The notes under the pieces were generated by a model, which saw only the letters and a program-made list of their open reading frames with translations, was not told the DNA's origin and searched no databases. Source: Dyadobacter sp. CY261 (GTDB taxonomy: Bacteria; Bacteroidota; Bacteroidia; Cytophagales; Spirosomataceae). Taken from it: DNA of 64,000 bases. The stretch covers positions 310,001 to 374,000 of the forward strand of contig NZ_JAKCPW010000008.1 in assembly GCF_021440085.1 (NCBI RefSeq), read 5' to 3'. Position 1 is the first letter of the stretch; the number at the start of each line of letters is the position of its first letter. Positions 25,062 to 33,493 of the stretch are shown one piece after another. Made by a program: the position numbers and the translations under genes.

Positions 25062-25991
25062 ATGATCAGACGCTTTATTCTCTTGCTATGTGTACTTCTT
25101 GGCCAACAGCTGCACGCCCAGCCCGGCGCAATTGGCAATACTACTATTGATAAAAAACTGACCGCCAAGCTCGAAGCCGCGCTTGCAGGTTTCCACGGGC
25201 AGGTAGGCGTTTATGTCCGTAACCTGAAAACGGACCGCGTTGCGACCGTGAATGCCGACAGCCTCTATCCCACAGCCAGCATGATCAAGGTGCCGATCAT
25301 GTGTGGGATTTTTGATAAGATCGATAAAGGAGAAGTTAAGTTTGATCAGGAGCTTATTTACCGCGATTCGCTGAAATACGATAACGGAATCGTTGGTTCA
25401 TTCCGCGACAGCACGAAGATCGCATTGCCAAAAGTGGTGCACCTGATGATCTCCCAAAGTGATAACACCGGCAGCTTGTGGTTGCAAGCCATGGCTGGTG
25501 GCGGAGCGACAATTAACCAATGGCTTGAAAAGAATGGCTTTGCCAACATCCGCGTCAATTCCCGTACGCCGGGACGAAAGGAATTCCAGGCGCGCTACGG
25601 CTGGGGCCAGACCACACCACGCGAAATGGCGGAGCTGGTAGCCATGATCCGCAATGGAAAAGCGATCAATGCATCGGTAAGTGAGCGCATGTACCGCTAT
25701 TTAGGTATGCAGTTTTGGGACGGGGAAGCGATTTCGCAGATTCCGTCGAATGTCAAAATAGCTGCTAAAAGCGGAGCGGTGAACCAGGCAAAATCGGAAG
25801 TGCTGGTTGTGCACGCGCCGCATGGCGACTATGTATTCTGCATTGCCACCAAAAACCAGCAGGACCAAACGTGGCAGAAACAAAATGAGGGTTATGTACT
25901 GATCCGCAAGGTATCCGAGATCATCTGGAACCATTTTGAACCGAAAAGCAAATGGAAACCGGTGGAAGGTTCCGACCGGTTCTGGTTCTGA
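25062..25991 (+). CDS. Class A beta-lactamase-like serine hydrolase, exported
   Basis: 309 residues from ATG 25062; the frame is open further upstream, but this start gives a clean signal peptide (FILLLCVLLGQQLHAQ). Catalytic motifs: Ser73 and Lys76 in TASMIKVP, SDN at 133-135 and KSG at 235-237. The usual ExxLN of the omega loop is not evident in the corresponding stretch (TPGRKEFQARYGW), so beta-lactam hydrolysis may be poor and another amide or ester may be the substrate. Third gene of the operon with the metallopeptidase and CBM9-like protein. Confidence 0.87.
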   Translation: MIRRFILLLCVLLGQQLHAQPGAIGNTTIDKKLTAKLEAALAGFHGQVGVYVRNLKTDRVATVNADSLYPTASMIKVPIMCGIFDKIDKGEVKFDQELIYRDSLKYDNGIVGSFRDSTKIALPKVVHLMISQSDNTGSLWLQAMAGGGATINQWLEKNGFANIRVNSRTPGRKEFQARYGWGQTTPREMAELVAMIRNGKAINASVSERMYRYLGMQFWDGEAISQIPSNVKIAAKSGAVNQAKSEVLVVHAPHGDYVFCIATKNQQDQTWQKQNEGYVLIRKVSEIIWNHFEPKSKWKPVEGSDRFWF

Positions 25992-26039
25992 AAAACGGCG
26001 GCGGGCATATTGCATTTCAAACTGCTACACCGGATCTAT

Positions 26040-26327
26040 TCAGGCTATTGCCTCACGTAACAGGCTTCTGCTTTCTTTTTTCACAAAGGTGATCGGCACG
26101 AATTCGTCAGTCGGAGCCCCTATATAATAGACCGTCCATTCCGGATCATGATGCGCCAGCATTTCGCTGATGCAATCGGCGCGGTGCGCGACCGGATTAG
26201 TACAATCCTCCCAATAAAAAAGCTCGACCCTATAAAACAGGTTCTGCTTGATTCCGTTGATCGTTACTTCTACTTTGATCTCCTGCTTGCCTTGAAGCGG
26301 TGGGATGGGAATGGCAATGTGGCTCAT
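26040..26327 (-). CDS. Conserved hypothetical protein, 95 residues
   Basis: A small soluble protein starting MSHIAIPIPPLQGKQEIKVE. It has VTINGIKQNLFYRVELFYWE and DPEWTVYYIGAPTDEFVPITF, suggesting a compact alpha/beta fold. I do not recognise the family. It is convergent with the serine hydrolase gene and lies immediately downstream of the permease array on the same strand, 137 bases after permease A starts its own spacer, so read-through expression from the array cannot be excluded. The orderly codon pattern supports a real gene. Confidence 0.6.
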   Translation of the reverse strand: MSHIAIPIPPLQGKQEIKVEVTINGIKQNLFYRVELFYWEDCTNPVAHRADCISEMLAHHDPEWTVYYIGAPTDEFVPITFVKKESRSLLREAIA

Positions 26328-26386
26328 GGGATTATCTGGTTAAAATTCTATGCATTCTTACTGTTTTGGTTGTTGTTTTTCTTTTT

Positions 26387-26455
26387 GACCGCCGACCGCG
26401 TTTACTTTACTTTACCTTACCTACTGCAAATCATGGTCCATAGTCCATGCTCATG
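26387..26455. repeat. Heptad spacer 1, minimal copy
   Basis: A reduced form of the array spacer: GACCGCCGACCGC (26387-26399) faces ATGGTCCATAGTCCATG (26433-26449) across an AT-rich centre. Both parts fit the GTCNNNS heptad seen in larger spacers, the first read on the minus strand. It lies between the 95-residue gene and the stop of permease A. Confidence 0.65.
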
Positions 26456-26464
26456 CCGAAGGCC

Positions 26465-28915
26465 CTACTCCGCCCGCAAGCTCCTTACCGGGTTTGTCAA
26501 GGCGGCTTTTATACTTTGGAAGCTGACGGTCAACAATGTAACTCCTACTGTTACTACACCTGCCAGCCCAAAGATCCACCAGGTGATATTAGTTTTAAAT
26601 GCAAAGTTTTCCAGCCATTTATCCATTGCGTACCAGGCTAGCGGGCTGGCGATGATCAGCGCAATACCCACCAGCACCACAAAATCACGCGACAATAGCT
26701 GTACAATGCTCCTGACCGAAGCTCCCAGTACTTTCCGGATCCCTATTTCCTTGGTCCGCTGCTGGGTAACGATCGAGACGAGGCCGTAAAGGCCCAGGCA
26801 GGATATTAACACAGCAAGGCCTGCAAAGTAGGTGATCAGCTTGCTGAGACGTTGTTCGCTCGCATATGCATCTGCAATGCTCTGGTCGAGAAACTGATAG
26901 TCGAAGCCCTTTTCGGGAAAATATTTATCCCACTCCTGCCCTACAAATGCCAGCGTCTTATCCATTGCGGTAGGCGAAAGTTTGACAGATATCTGGGTAA
27001 AAAGTGGCTGTTCAATGTGAAACACCATCCCCTCGATCGGGTTTTGGAGCGACTGGCCGTGGAAATCCTTCAGAATACCGACGATCCGCCCCTGCTTACC
27101 TTCGAGGTTAATGCCTTTGTTCAATGCCTCGGCGTTCGACTTCCAACCCAGCATTTTGACACCGGTCTCATTGATTAGGAACCCTGAGGACTTGTCAGTC
27201 GAATATTGCTCCGACAATTCCCTGCCCATCGCGAGTTTGAGTCCATATGTTTTTACAAAATTGAAATCAATACCAATCGTACCAATGAAGAGATTGGCAT
27301 CCTGCGTTTTGCCTTCGGGAACAATGTTACGGCGTACGGCGCCAGTCGCCATTCGCTGGGTTGCAAAAGTGACGTCTTCCACACCTGCATGGTGCATGAG
27401 CGCCTCGCGAAATGTTTTCAGTCTTTGGTAGGCGCTATCATTCCGGGCAGCGAACACATTCGTGATCTTATCGTTACGGATATCGGCCGTAATAATATAA
27501 TCCTTGTTGAACCCCATTGGCTGGTCCATCAGGAACCGAAGCTGCCGGAATGCCACCATGGCCCCGATGATCAGGACAATCGAAGCGATAAACTGAAAGC
27601 CCAGCAGCACCTGCCTGATCGCTCCGCCTCTCGCTTTTCCACTTACAAAACTGCCCTTCAACGTAGCAATAGGCTGAAAACGCGCCACAAAAAACGCCGG
27701 ATAACTACCTGACAGTAACCCGGCGACAATCGCCACCAAGCAGAATACAACCAGCAAAACAGGATTAGCCAGCAGGTATTCCCACGAAAGGTTTTTGTTT
27801 GTGAGTGCATTGAGCACCGGGAAAAGCAATGCAATTAAAATTACTGCGAAAACCAGCGCAATACCACTCAGCAACAGCGATTCGCCCAGAAACTGAGCGA
27901 CAATCTGTATCTTCTCGCTTCCTAACGTCTTGCGTATGCCTACCTCACGCGCACGTTGTAGCGAGCGCGCGGTCGAGAGATTGATGAAGTTAATGCAGGC
28001 TATGAGCAAAGTCATTATGCCAATGCCCAGGAAGACGTACACGTAAGTCGTGCTGCCGGTAGGCTCGGGATTACCTTCCACTTCCGCATTAAAATGAATA
28101 TCGCTCAGCGGCTGCAATCGATATTCGATGTCCTTTGCAATTTGTGCATCGGCATGGGTTGCCAGAAATTTCGGTAAGCGGGCATTGACCGCATCAGCGG
28201 TCTTTCCTTGCCGTAGCAGAACGTAAGTGGCCGAGTGCGTGATTACCCAGTTCTGCGGAAGATTGGTCCGCACCAGCTCACTTTCGGTCGCAAACATGGT
28301 CTGATAGTCCGACAGCAGATCTATCCTTATATGCGAATTATCCGGAAATGCCTTCACGACGCCCGTAATGGTCAGCGCATGCTTCCCTTCATAGGTTACG
28401 GTTCTGCCCAGGGCATTGGCATTACCGAAATATTTGCGCGCAATCTCATCGGTGATAATCAGGGAATATTTTTGTTTCAACGCCGTTTTAGGATCGCCTT
28501 CAATAAAGTTGAAAGAGAAAATACCAAGCAGAGACGAATCCGCAAAAAAGAAATGATCCTCATCGAATTTGACCGGACGTGGGCTTTGAGTACCTTTTAT
28601 TTCAATAGTCGCATTGCTTCGATACACCCTGGCCGACTTTTCAACCTCCGAAAAATAATCGGGAAGCAGCGGGGACGCAACCGCAGGCGTGAGCCCGAAG
28701 TAAATAGAATAGCCCGCGAATTTGGGCATATAATTAAGCCTGTAAATGCGGTCATATTTCGCATGAAAGGTGTCATAACTCACCTCATGGCGTACGAATA
28801 CCATAATCAGAAAACAGCACGTCAGCCCAATCGTCAAACCGAGAATATTGATAAACGAAAAGGCTTTATGCCTTAGTAGGTTGCGTTGAGCAATTTTTAG
28901 GTAATTTGTTAGCAT
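26465..28915 (-). CDS. Array permease A (duplicated MacB/FtsX type)
   Basis: 816 residues from ATG 28915; the open frame upstream is spacer repeat, not protein. The chain has two units of membrane helix plus periplasmic MacB-type core plus FtsX domain, about eight helices in total. The first FtsX segment reads INFINLSTARSLQRAREVGI and the second QQRTKEIGIRKVLGASVRSI. There is no Walker A or LSGGQ motif, so an external ATPase is required. It ends NPVRSLRAE, close to the tail shared by the array. By family knowledge these proteins do mechanotransmission or export of small molecules or lipoproteins; the substrate is unknown. It is the last gene of the array in the direction of transcription. Confidence 0.9.
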   Translation of the reverse strand: MLTNYLKIAQRNLLRHKAFSFINILGLTIGLTCCFLIMVFVRHEVSYDTFHAKYDRIYRLNYMPKFAGYSIYFGLTPAVASPLLPDYFSEVEKSARVYRSNATIEIKGTQSPRPVKFDEDHFFFADSSLLGIFSFNFIEGDPKTALKQKYSLIITDEIARKYFGNANALGRTVTYEGKHALTITGVVKAFPDNSHIRIDLLSDYQTMFATESELVRTNLPQNWVITHSATYVLLRQGKTADAVNARLPKFLATHADAQIAKDIEYRLQPLSDIHFNAEVEGNPEPTGSTTYVYVFLGIGIMTLLIACINFINLSTARSLQRAREVGIRKTLGSEKIQIVAQFLGESLLLSGIALVFAVILIALLFPVLNALTNKNLSWEYLLANPVLLVVFCLVAIVAGLLSGSYPAFFVARFQPIATLKGSFVSGKARGGAIRQVLLGFQFIASIVLIIGAMVAFRQLRFLMDQPMGFNKDYIITADIRNDKITNVFAARNDSAYQRLKTFREALMHHAGVEDVTFATQRMATGAVRRNIVPEGKTQDANLFIGTIGIDFNFVKTYGLKLAMGRELSEQYSTDKSSGFLINETGVKMLGWKSNAEALNKGINLEGKQGRIVGILKDFHGQSLQNPIEGMVFHIEQPLFTQISVKLSPTAMDKTLAFVGQEWDKYFPEKGFDYQFLDQSIADAYASEQRLSKLITYFAGLAVLISCLGLYGLVSIVTQQRTKEIGIRKVLGASVRSIVQLLSRDFVVLVGIALIIASPLAWYAMDKWLENFAFKTNITWWIFGLAGVVTVGVTLLTVSFQSIKAALTNPVRSLRAE

Positions 28916-28943
28916 GGTGTTTTGTTTTTTGAGAACTTCTTTT

Positions 28944-29074
28944 GACCATAGACGATCGACCATGGACCATTTGACTTTGTCGCCATGGTCTATGGTCCAT
29001 GGTCTATCGTTCGTCGTCCATCGTCTATCATCTGTGGTCGACACTCCGTCAGCGGTCGGCCGTCAGCGGTCGAC
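28944..29074. repeat. Heptad spacer 2 (between permeases B and A)
   Basis: From left to right: a minus-oriented AT-core block starting GACCATAGACGATCGACC, then plus-oriented AT-core heptads (GTCTATG GTCCATG GTCTATC), then plus-oriented GC-core heptads (GTCAGCG GTCGGCC GTCAGCG). The opposing AT-core blocks are complementary and could form a stem in the transcript between the two coding regions. Confidence 0.75.
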
Positions 29075-29080
29075 AAAATC

Positions 29081-31480
29081 TCACTCCGCCCTAAGACTCT
29101 TTACCGGATTCATCAAAGCCGCCTTAATACTCTGAAAACTGATCGTGAACAATGCTACCAGCACCGCCAGCGCACCGGCGAAAAGGAACATCCACCATTC
29201 GATATCAATACGGTATGCAAAGTCATTGAGCCACGCCCTCACCGCCCACCAGGCAATAGGCGAGGCAATCAGGATGGAGATGAGCACGAGTTGGAGGAAA
29301 TCCCTTGAAAGCAGGGCCACGATACCCGCCACCGAAGCGCCCATTACTTTCCGCACCCCTATTTCCTTGATCCTCCGCTCCGCAGAATACGACGCCAGCC
29401 CGAACAGCCCCAGACAGGATACGAAAATTGCCAATCCGGCCAGGATGCCCACAATTTCGCTTACCTGACTATCGGCGCGGTACATTTCAGCAAAATGCTC
29501 GTCGAGGAATGAATAGGTAAATGGCTGGTCGGGCACAAGTTTGTTCCACGTCGCCTGGATGGCCGCAAGCGCCTGTTGCGTACTGCCGCCTTTGATTCGG
29601 ACCGACATTTCGGAGTATGACCAGTCTTTCTGGTTGAAAATGCAAAGTGTTTCTACTTTGTGGTGCAGAGAATTGAAGTTAAAATCCTCTGTCACGCCCA
29701 CAATGGTCGAAAGCGAATCCATTCCTGAAAAACCGAACCGCTTACCAATCAATGTCTCCATTGTCAGCGTCGGCTCGCCCTTTAATAGTTCCTTGGCAAG
29801 CGACTCGTTGATTATATAGGTTTTAGCATTGTCACCAGCCTCGTGTGTGAAATTGCGGCCGGCCAGAAGTTTGATCTTATATAACTTCAAATAATCCGGG
29901 TCGACGACCACCTGTGAGGATGTCAGCTCCCGTTTTGCAGCGGTTCCCTGGAATGACACGCCGGTTTGATGCAGGTTGTTGCCAAGCCGTTGTTGTGAGC
30001 CGGTAACTGCTTCGATAGAAGAGTTTGTCAGCAATTCCTGTTTCAGTGCAGCATATTTCGTATCAGATTTCGAATTTAACGGTATGACCACCACCTGTTC
30101 CTTGTCGAAGCCAGGGTTTTTATTGACCATATATTGCAGCTGCTTCACCGCGAACCCGGTGGCAATGATCAGAAAAACGGCACTGGTAAATTGAGCCACG
30201 ACCAATGCATTCCGAAAATTGCTTTTGCCAACCCGAATAGTCCCTTTCAAAACCTTCACGGGTTCGAAAGCGCTTAAAAATGCCGCCGGGTACAAACCCG
30301 AAAGCATTCCGACGAAGACAGTAACCGACAATATCACAAGTAGCAAGCCCGGATGCTGAAAGATCGAAAATTCGAGCCGTCGCTGACTGAAATTCGCCAC
30401 AGCGGGCATCACCAGTTTCACAATAGCAATGGCCAGCACCAACGAAAACAAGGCCAGCAACACCGATTCACCTATAAATTGCCCGGCCAACTGAAAACGC
30501 TGCGCCCCGATCGATTTCCTTATCCCTACTTCTTTCGCCCGGCCCGTTGATCTGGCTGTCGATAGGTTCATGAAATTTACACAGGCAATAATGAGCACGA
30601 TCGCCGCGATGATCGAGAAAACGTAGGTATACCGCTTATCGAATTTCTGGTAATTGATATAATCGTGAGTTATGTCGACGGATTGCGCGTGAACCTCGGC
30701 CAAGGGCTGCAAAAACAGCTCATAAAACTTCCAGCCGCCCTCTTTCATGTGTTTTTTGAGGAAACCTGGGAATTTCTTTTCCATCTTCGCCACGTCTGTA
30801 CCGGGAGCCAGTTCCAGGTAAGTGACAAGCCAGTTGCCACCCCAGTTTTTCATGAAATCAGGTTTGGCTATCGTATTGAAGGAAATCAGGGCATCAAACT
30901 GCAAATGCGAGTTTGTCTGTACATCCTTCATAATACCTGTTACTTTCAATGTAAGCGTGTCGTTCCCGAAATGGTTGATGGTTTTGCCAATAGGGTCGAC
31001 ATTACCAAAGATACTTTTGGCGCTTTTCTCGGACAGGACGACGCTATTCGGTTCTTTCAGCACCCTGTCTTTCTCCCCTTCAATAATTGGGTAATCAAAA
31101 AGCTTGAAAAAATTAGAATCGGTCAGGAACGCCTGTGATAGCTCGACCCTTTGCTCACGGTAATGCACCGGTAATTTTCCCGTGGTATTTATTCTTACAA
31201 ACTGACGGATTTCGGGAAACTCTTCTTCTAACGTCGGCCCCATTGGGAACATCGAGAGCGCCACTTTCTGCGGAGCGACCATTCCTTCGAACTTCTGCAC
31301 CTCGTCGAGACGATAAATGTTTTTGGAATGCAGCCCGTCGAAGCTGCGCTCATAGAAAACGAACAGCATGATCACAATGCAGGCGGCCATACTGACCGCC
31401 AACCCAACAATATTGATCGCCGAAAAAACCTTGTTCTTCCAGATATTCCGGAGGGCGACTTTGAGGTAATTTTTTAGCAT
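29081..31480 (-). CDS. Array permease B (duplicated MacB/FtsX type)
   Basis: 799 residues from ATG 31480, beginning MLKNYLKVALRNIWKNKVFS. TM1 is about 20-43; the first FtsX core is VNFMNLSTARSTGRAKEVGI; TM5 at about 425-447 starts the second unit; the second FtsX core is ERRIKEIGVRKVMGASVAGI. The end is NPVKSLRAE. It belongs with E, J and K, whose last FtsX segment runs GLFGLAxxSxERR. The Wzi-like gene lies upstream, and a 20-base palindrome 243 bases before the start marks a likely independent promoter for B and A. No ATPase motif is present. Confidence 0.9.
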   Translation of the reverse strand: MLKNYLKVALRNIWKNKVFSAINIVGLAVSMAACIVIMLFVFYERSFDGLHSKNIYRLDEVQKFEGMVAPQKVALSMFPMGPTLEEEFPEIRQFVRINTTGKLPVHYREQRVELSQAFLTDSNFFKLFDYPIIEGEKDRVLKEPNSVVLSEKSAKSIFGNVDPIGKTINHFGNDTLTLKVTGIMKDVQTNSHLQFDALISFNTIAKPDFMKNWGGNWLVTYLELAPGTDVAKMEKKFPGFLKKHMKEGGWKFYELFLQPLAEVHAQSVDITHDYINYQKFDKRYTYVFSIIAAIVLIIACVNFMNLSTARSTGRAKEVGIRKSIGAQRFQLAGQFIGESVLLALFSLVLAIAIVKLVMPAVANFSQRRLEFSIFQHPGLLLVILSVTVFVGMLSGLYPAAFLSAFEPVKVLKGTIRVGKSNFRNALVVAQFTSAVFLIIATGFAVKQLQYMVNKNPGFDKEQVVVIPLNSKSDTKYAALKQELLTNSSIEAVTGSQQRLGNNLHQTGVSFQGTAAKRELTSSQVVVDPDYLKLYKIKLLAGRNFTHEAGDNAKTYIINESLAKELLKGEPTLTMETLIGKRFGFSGMDSLSTIVGVTEDFNFNSLHHKVETLCIFNQKDWSYSEMSVRIKGGSTQQALAAIQATWNKLVPDQPFTYSFLDEHFAEMYRADSQVSEIVGILAGLAIFVSCLGLFGLASYSAERRIKEIGVRKVMGASVAGIVALLSRDFLQLVLISILIASPIAWWAVRAWLNDFAYRIDIEWWMFLFAGALAVLVALFTISFQSIKAALMNPVKSLRAE

Positions 31481-31493
31481 GTTCTGTGTTTTT

Positions 31494-31516
31494 GACCATG
31501 GACCGCCGACCATTGT
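31494..31516. repeat. Half heptad spacer upstream of permease B
   Basis: Only the left part of the spacer is present: GACCATGGACCGCCGACC starts 14 bases before the ATG of permease B on the minus strand and mixes one AT-core and one GC-core heptad. The matching right part is absent here; full arms reappear on the far side of the Wzi-like gene, as if that gene had been inserted into a spacer. Confidence 0.6.
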
Positions 31517-31657
31517 CTGTTCCTACATTAAATCACTCATGTGAAAGTCTGTGCGCAGTCTACCTCCACTCCATGGTCAGCCGAAAAGCAATAGGCTAAA
31601 AACAACAATTGCCAGAAAACGTAATTCCCTGACAATGACTGTACATGCGTGCATTAA

Positions 31658-31665
31658 CAAAGTTA
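31658..31665 (-). promoter_or_regulatory. Candidate -7 element for permeases B and A
   Basis: TAACTTTG on the minus strand matches TAnnTTTG. It lies 178 bases before the ATG of permease B and about 60 bases from the palindrome at 31723-31742. A TTG occurs upstream at 27 bases, longer than the usual spacing, so this may depend on an activator. Confidence 0.4.
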
Positions 31666-31722
31666 TGCCAGGCACATCAACGTACTAATAATCAATAAGT
31701 TACAGGATGGAAAAATGCGGAT

Positions 31723-31742
31723 ATTGTCCGAATTCGAACAAT
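31723..31742. promoter_or_regulatory. 20-base palindrome upstream of permease B
   Basis: ATTGTCCGAATTCGAACAAT differs from perfect symmetry at one base pair. Its core TGTCCG-AATT-CGAACA (31725-31740) fits TGTYCG-N4-CGRACA, shared with sites before permeases J and K and the DUF4097 gene. It lies 24 bases beyond the stop of the Wzi-like gene. Confidence 0.6.
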
Positions 31743-31765
31743 CTTGTTCACCTATGGACAAGCTT

Positions 31766-33253
31766 TTACCAGTCCTTGCGGATTCCGATATAGCCGCCTG
31801 TCCGACGTGTAAAAATATCGCCCTGATCGGTAGCAATCCGGGCTAGGATGCTGGTTGTTTTCAATCCGGGCACACGATATTGCGCACCTAGCACCGAAGA
31901 GAACTGCCCTTTCGGCGGGTCGATAACGGCGCCAGGTGTTCCAAAATTCTGACTGTATGAAACTCTCAATGTAAGCGCCAGTGCCTTGCCGATTTTCCCC
32001 TGAGTTCCGATGTACCAGACATTGACGCGGTTGTCCGGAAAATACCTGTCATTCCTCAACTTCGACCGGTCCATATCCTTACCAGGGATAATAAAAGGAG
32101 TACCCACCGTTTTGCCTTGGTAGGACCAGCCTTCGGTGTACTGCGAGTGATTGAAATAATTATCTGCGCCCTGGTAAGTACTGCCAGGAATATAAAATTC
32201 GGACCCCGACTGGTTCTTGGTACTGAGAAATTCCAATGTCAGGTGGGTAATGGCGAAGCCGCCTGTTGCACTGCCCGGGTTTAGTTTAAAATTAACCCCA
32301 TAAAGCCCATCTGGAATGTTCTTGAAAAGCATGCTGGAAACATCCTCGAACGGATGCTGATGGTAAATGAACAGCTTGTAACTGCTAAGTTTTGTTTCGA
32401 AAGCGACGTCATAGCTACCCAAATGGTTCCCGACGCGATAGCTGTCGAATGCCCCGTAGCCGTTTTTTTCAAACCAGTTTTTGGAGGTAAATGCGAACAC
32501 CACATTGGGATAAATCGACCACGATGAAGGCAGTTCCCCGTTCACAGCCAGGTCGGGGTGTTGTTTGAGATAGTCGGAATGGCCGGCCCACATGACGTTG
32601 TGGTTCAGGCCTAAGTAGAATTTATTTTTGCTTTTACCCAATCTCAAATAAACAAACTTCTGATGCAGTCTTACCCCCTTGATGTAATCGGCATTGAACC
32701 AGCCGTGCGCAAACCCCGCATGCACCGCAACAAAATTCCGTGTAAATTTCAGCGGCGTAAATCCTACCGTCCCGATCTGTATTTTAGGTATTGGAAGCGA
32801 GTTACCAGACATGGAATAAAAACCAGACGATAATGTGGTATCTCCCAGCCCCATCACCTCACGGCGTCTTCCGGCATATAACTCCACGCTTTTGAACCGG
32901 ACACTGGCATGCGCTTCGGGCAGCACGAACTGAAAGCGCTCGTCCTTATTGAAAAAACCTACCGGGCTCACCCCCGCACTCCAGTCAAACTTCCGTGGCC
33001 GGTTGGAAAGGCTATCATAAAAGACATATTTCCTGTGTGCTGTTGCCTGCACAAAGCCCGCCGTGGCACGATCCGGCACCATTCCAAACTGATTTGTCGT
33101 AAGCCAGAAGGGTGTTTCTCCATTGGAAGACAAATAAGCCCCAGCCTCTACGCTTGCTTCGAGATTGGACACAACGTGATTTTTCTGGGCCAGAAGCGGC
33201 CCGGAAACGATCGCGAGAACAATGGCTACACTGAAAGTAAAGACTTTGCGCAA
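31766..33253 (-). CDS. Capsule assembly Wzi-family outer-membrane beta-barrel
   Basis: 495 residues with a signal peptide (FSVAIVLAIVSGPLLAQ). The chain shows alternating amphipathic strands ending in aromatic residues, with landmarks ASVEAGAYLSSNGETPFWLT, RFKSVELYAGRRREVMGLGD, YLRLGKSKNKFYLGLNHNVMW and a final IARIATDQGDIFTRRTGGYIG, typical of the Bacteroidota Wzi/capsule-assembly family. Wzi in enterobacteria binds capsule at the surface; the role of this branch is unproven. It is the only non-permease gene in the main array and is flanked by spacer repeats on both sides. Confidence 0.87.
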   Translation of the reverse strand: MRKVFTFSVAIVLAIVSGPLLAQKNHVVSNLEASVEAGAYLSSNGETPFWLTTNQFGMVPDRATAGFVQATAHRKYVFYDSLSNRPRKFDWSAGVSPVGFFNKDERFQFVLPEAHASVRFKSVELYAGRRREVMGLGDTTLSSGFYSMSGNSLPIPKIQIGTVGFTPLKFTRNFVAVHAGFAHGWFNADYIKGVRLHQKFVYLRLGKSKNKFYLGLNHNVMWAGHSDYLKQHPDLAVNGELPSSWSIYPNVVFAFTSKNWFEKNGYGAFDSYRVGNHLGSYDVAFETKLSSYKLFIYHQHPFEDVSSMLFKNIPDGLYGVNFKLNPGSATGGFAITHLTLEFLSTKNQSGSEFYIPGSTYQGADNYFNHSQYTEGWSYQGKTVGTPFIIPGKDMDRSKLRNDRYFPDNRVNVWYIGTQGKIGKALALTLRVSYSQNFGTPGAVIDPPKGQFSSVLGAQYRVPGLKTTSILARIATDQGDIFTRRTGGYIGIRKDW

Positions 33254-33347
33254 GGGTTTATAGGCTAGATAAATTCCTATGCAAGATAAAGCCCTCAGAC
33301 GAAATTTGGTTACCGGTTAGCGGGATTAATGGAAGATTAATGGAGAT

Positions 33348-33488
33348 GACGGCCGACCGCCGGTTGCCGGTCGAGACCATAGACGATCGACCATGGACCA
33401 TTGCGGACAAAATAGACCAAGGCCCAAAGAAACATGGTCTATGGTCCTTGGTCCTTGGTCTCGACCGGCCGTCAGCGGTCGGCGGTCA
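33348..33488. repeat. Heptad spacer 4 (between permease D and the Wzi-like gene)
   Basis: Both arms are complete. On the left, read on the minus strand, GTCCATG GTCGATC GTCTATG precede GC-core units. On the right, read on the plus strand, GTCTATG GTCCTTG GTCCTTG are followed by GTCAGCG GTCGGCG. The arms share GTCTCGACCGG at the AT/GC junction, so they pair over most of their length, with a centre of about 25 bases. Confidence 0.8.
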
Positions 33489-33493
33489 ACATC

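Noticed and set aside
28915..29044. N-terminal extension of permease A rich in PWTIDH-like words
   Set aside because: It is the translation of the heptad spacer; 7-base units give a 7-residue period. The family start MLTNYLKIA at 28915 fits all paralogs.
31481..31722. Sigma-54 (-24/-12) promoters near the palindromes
   Set aside because: I looked for GG-N10-GC in the gaps upstream of B, J and K and found none with correct spacing.
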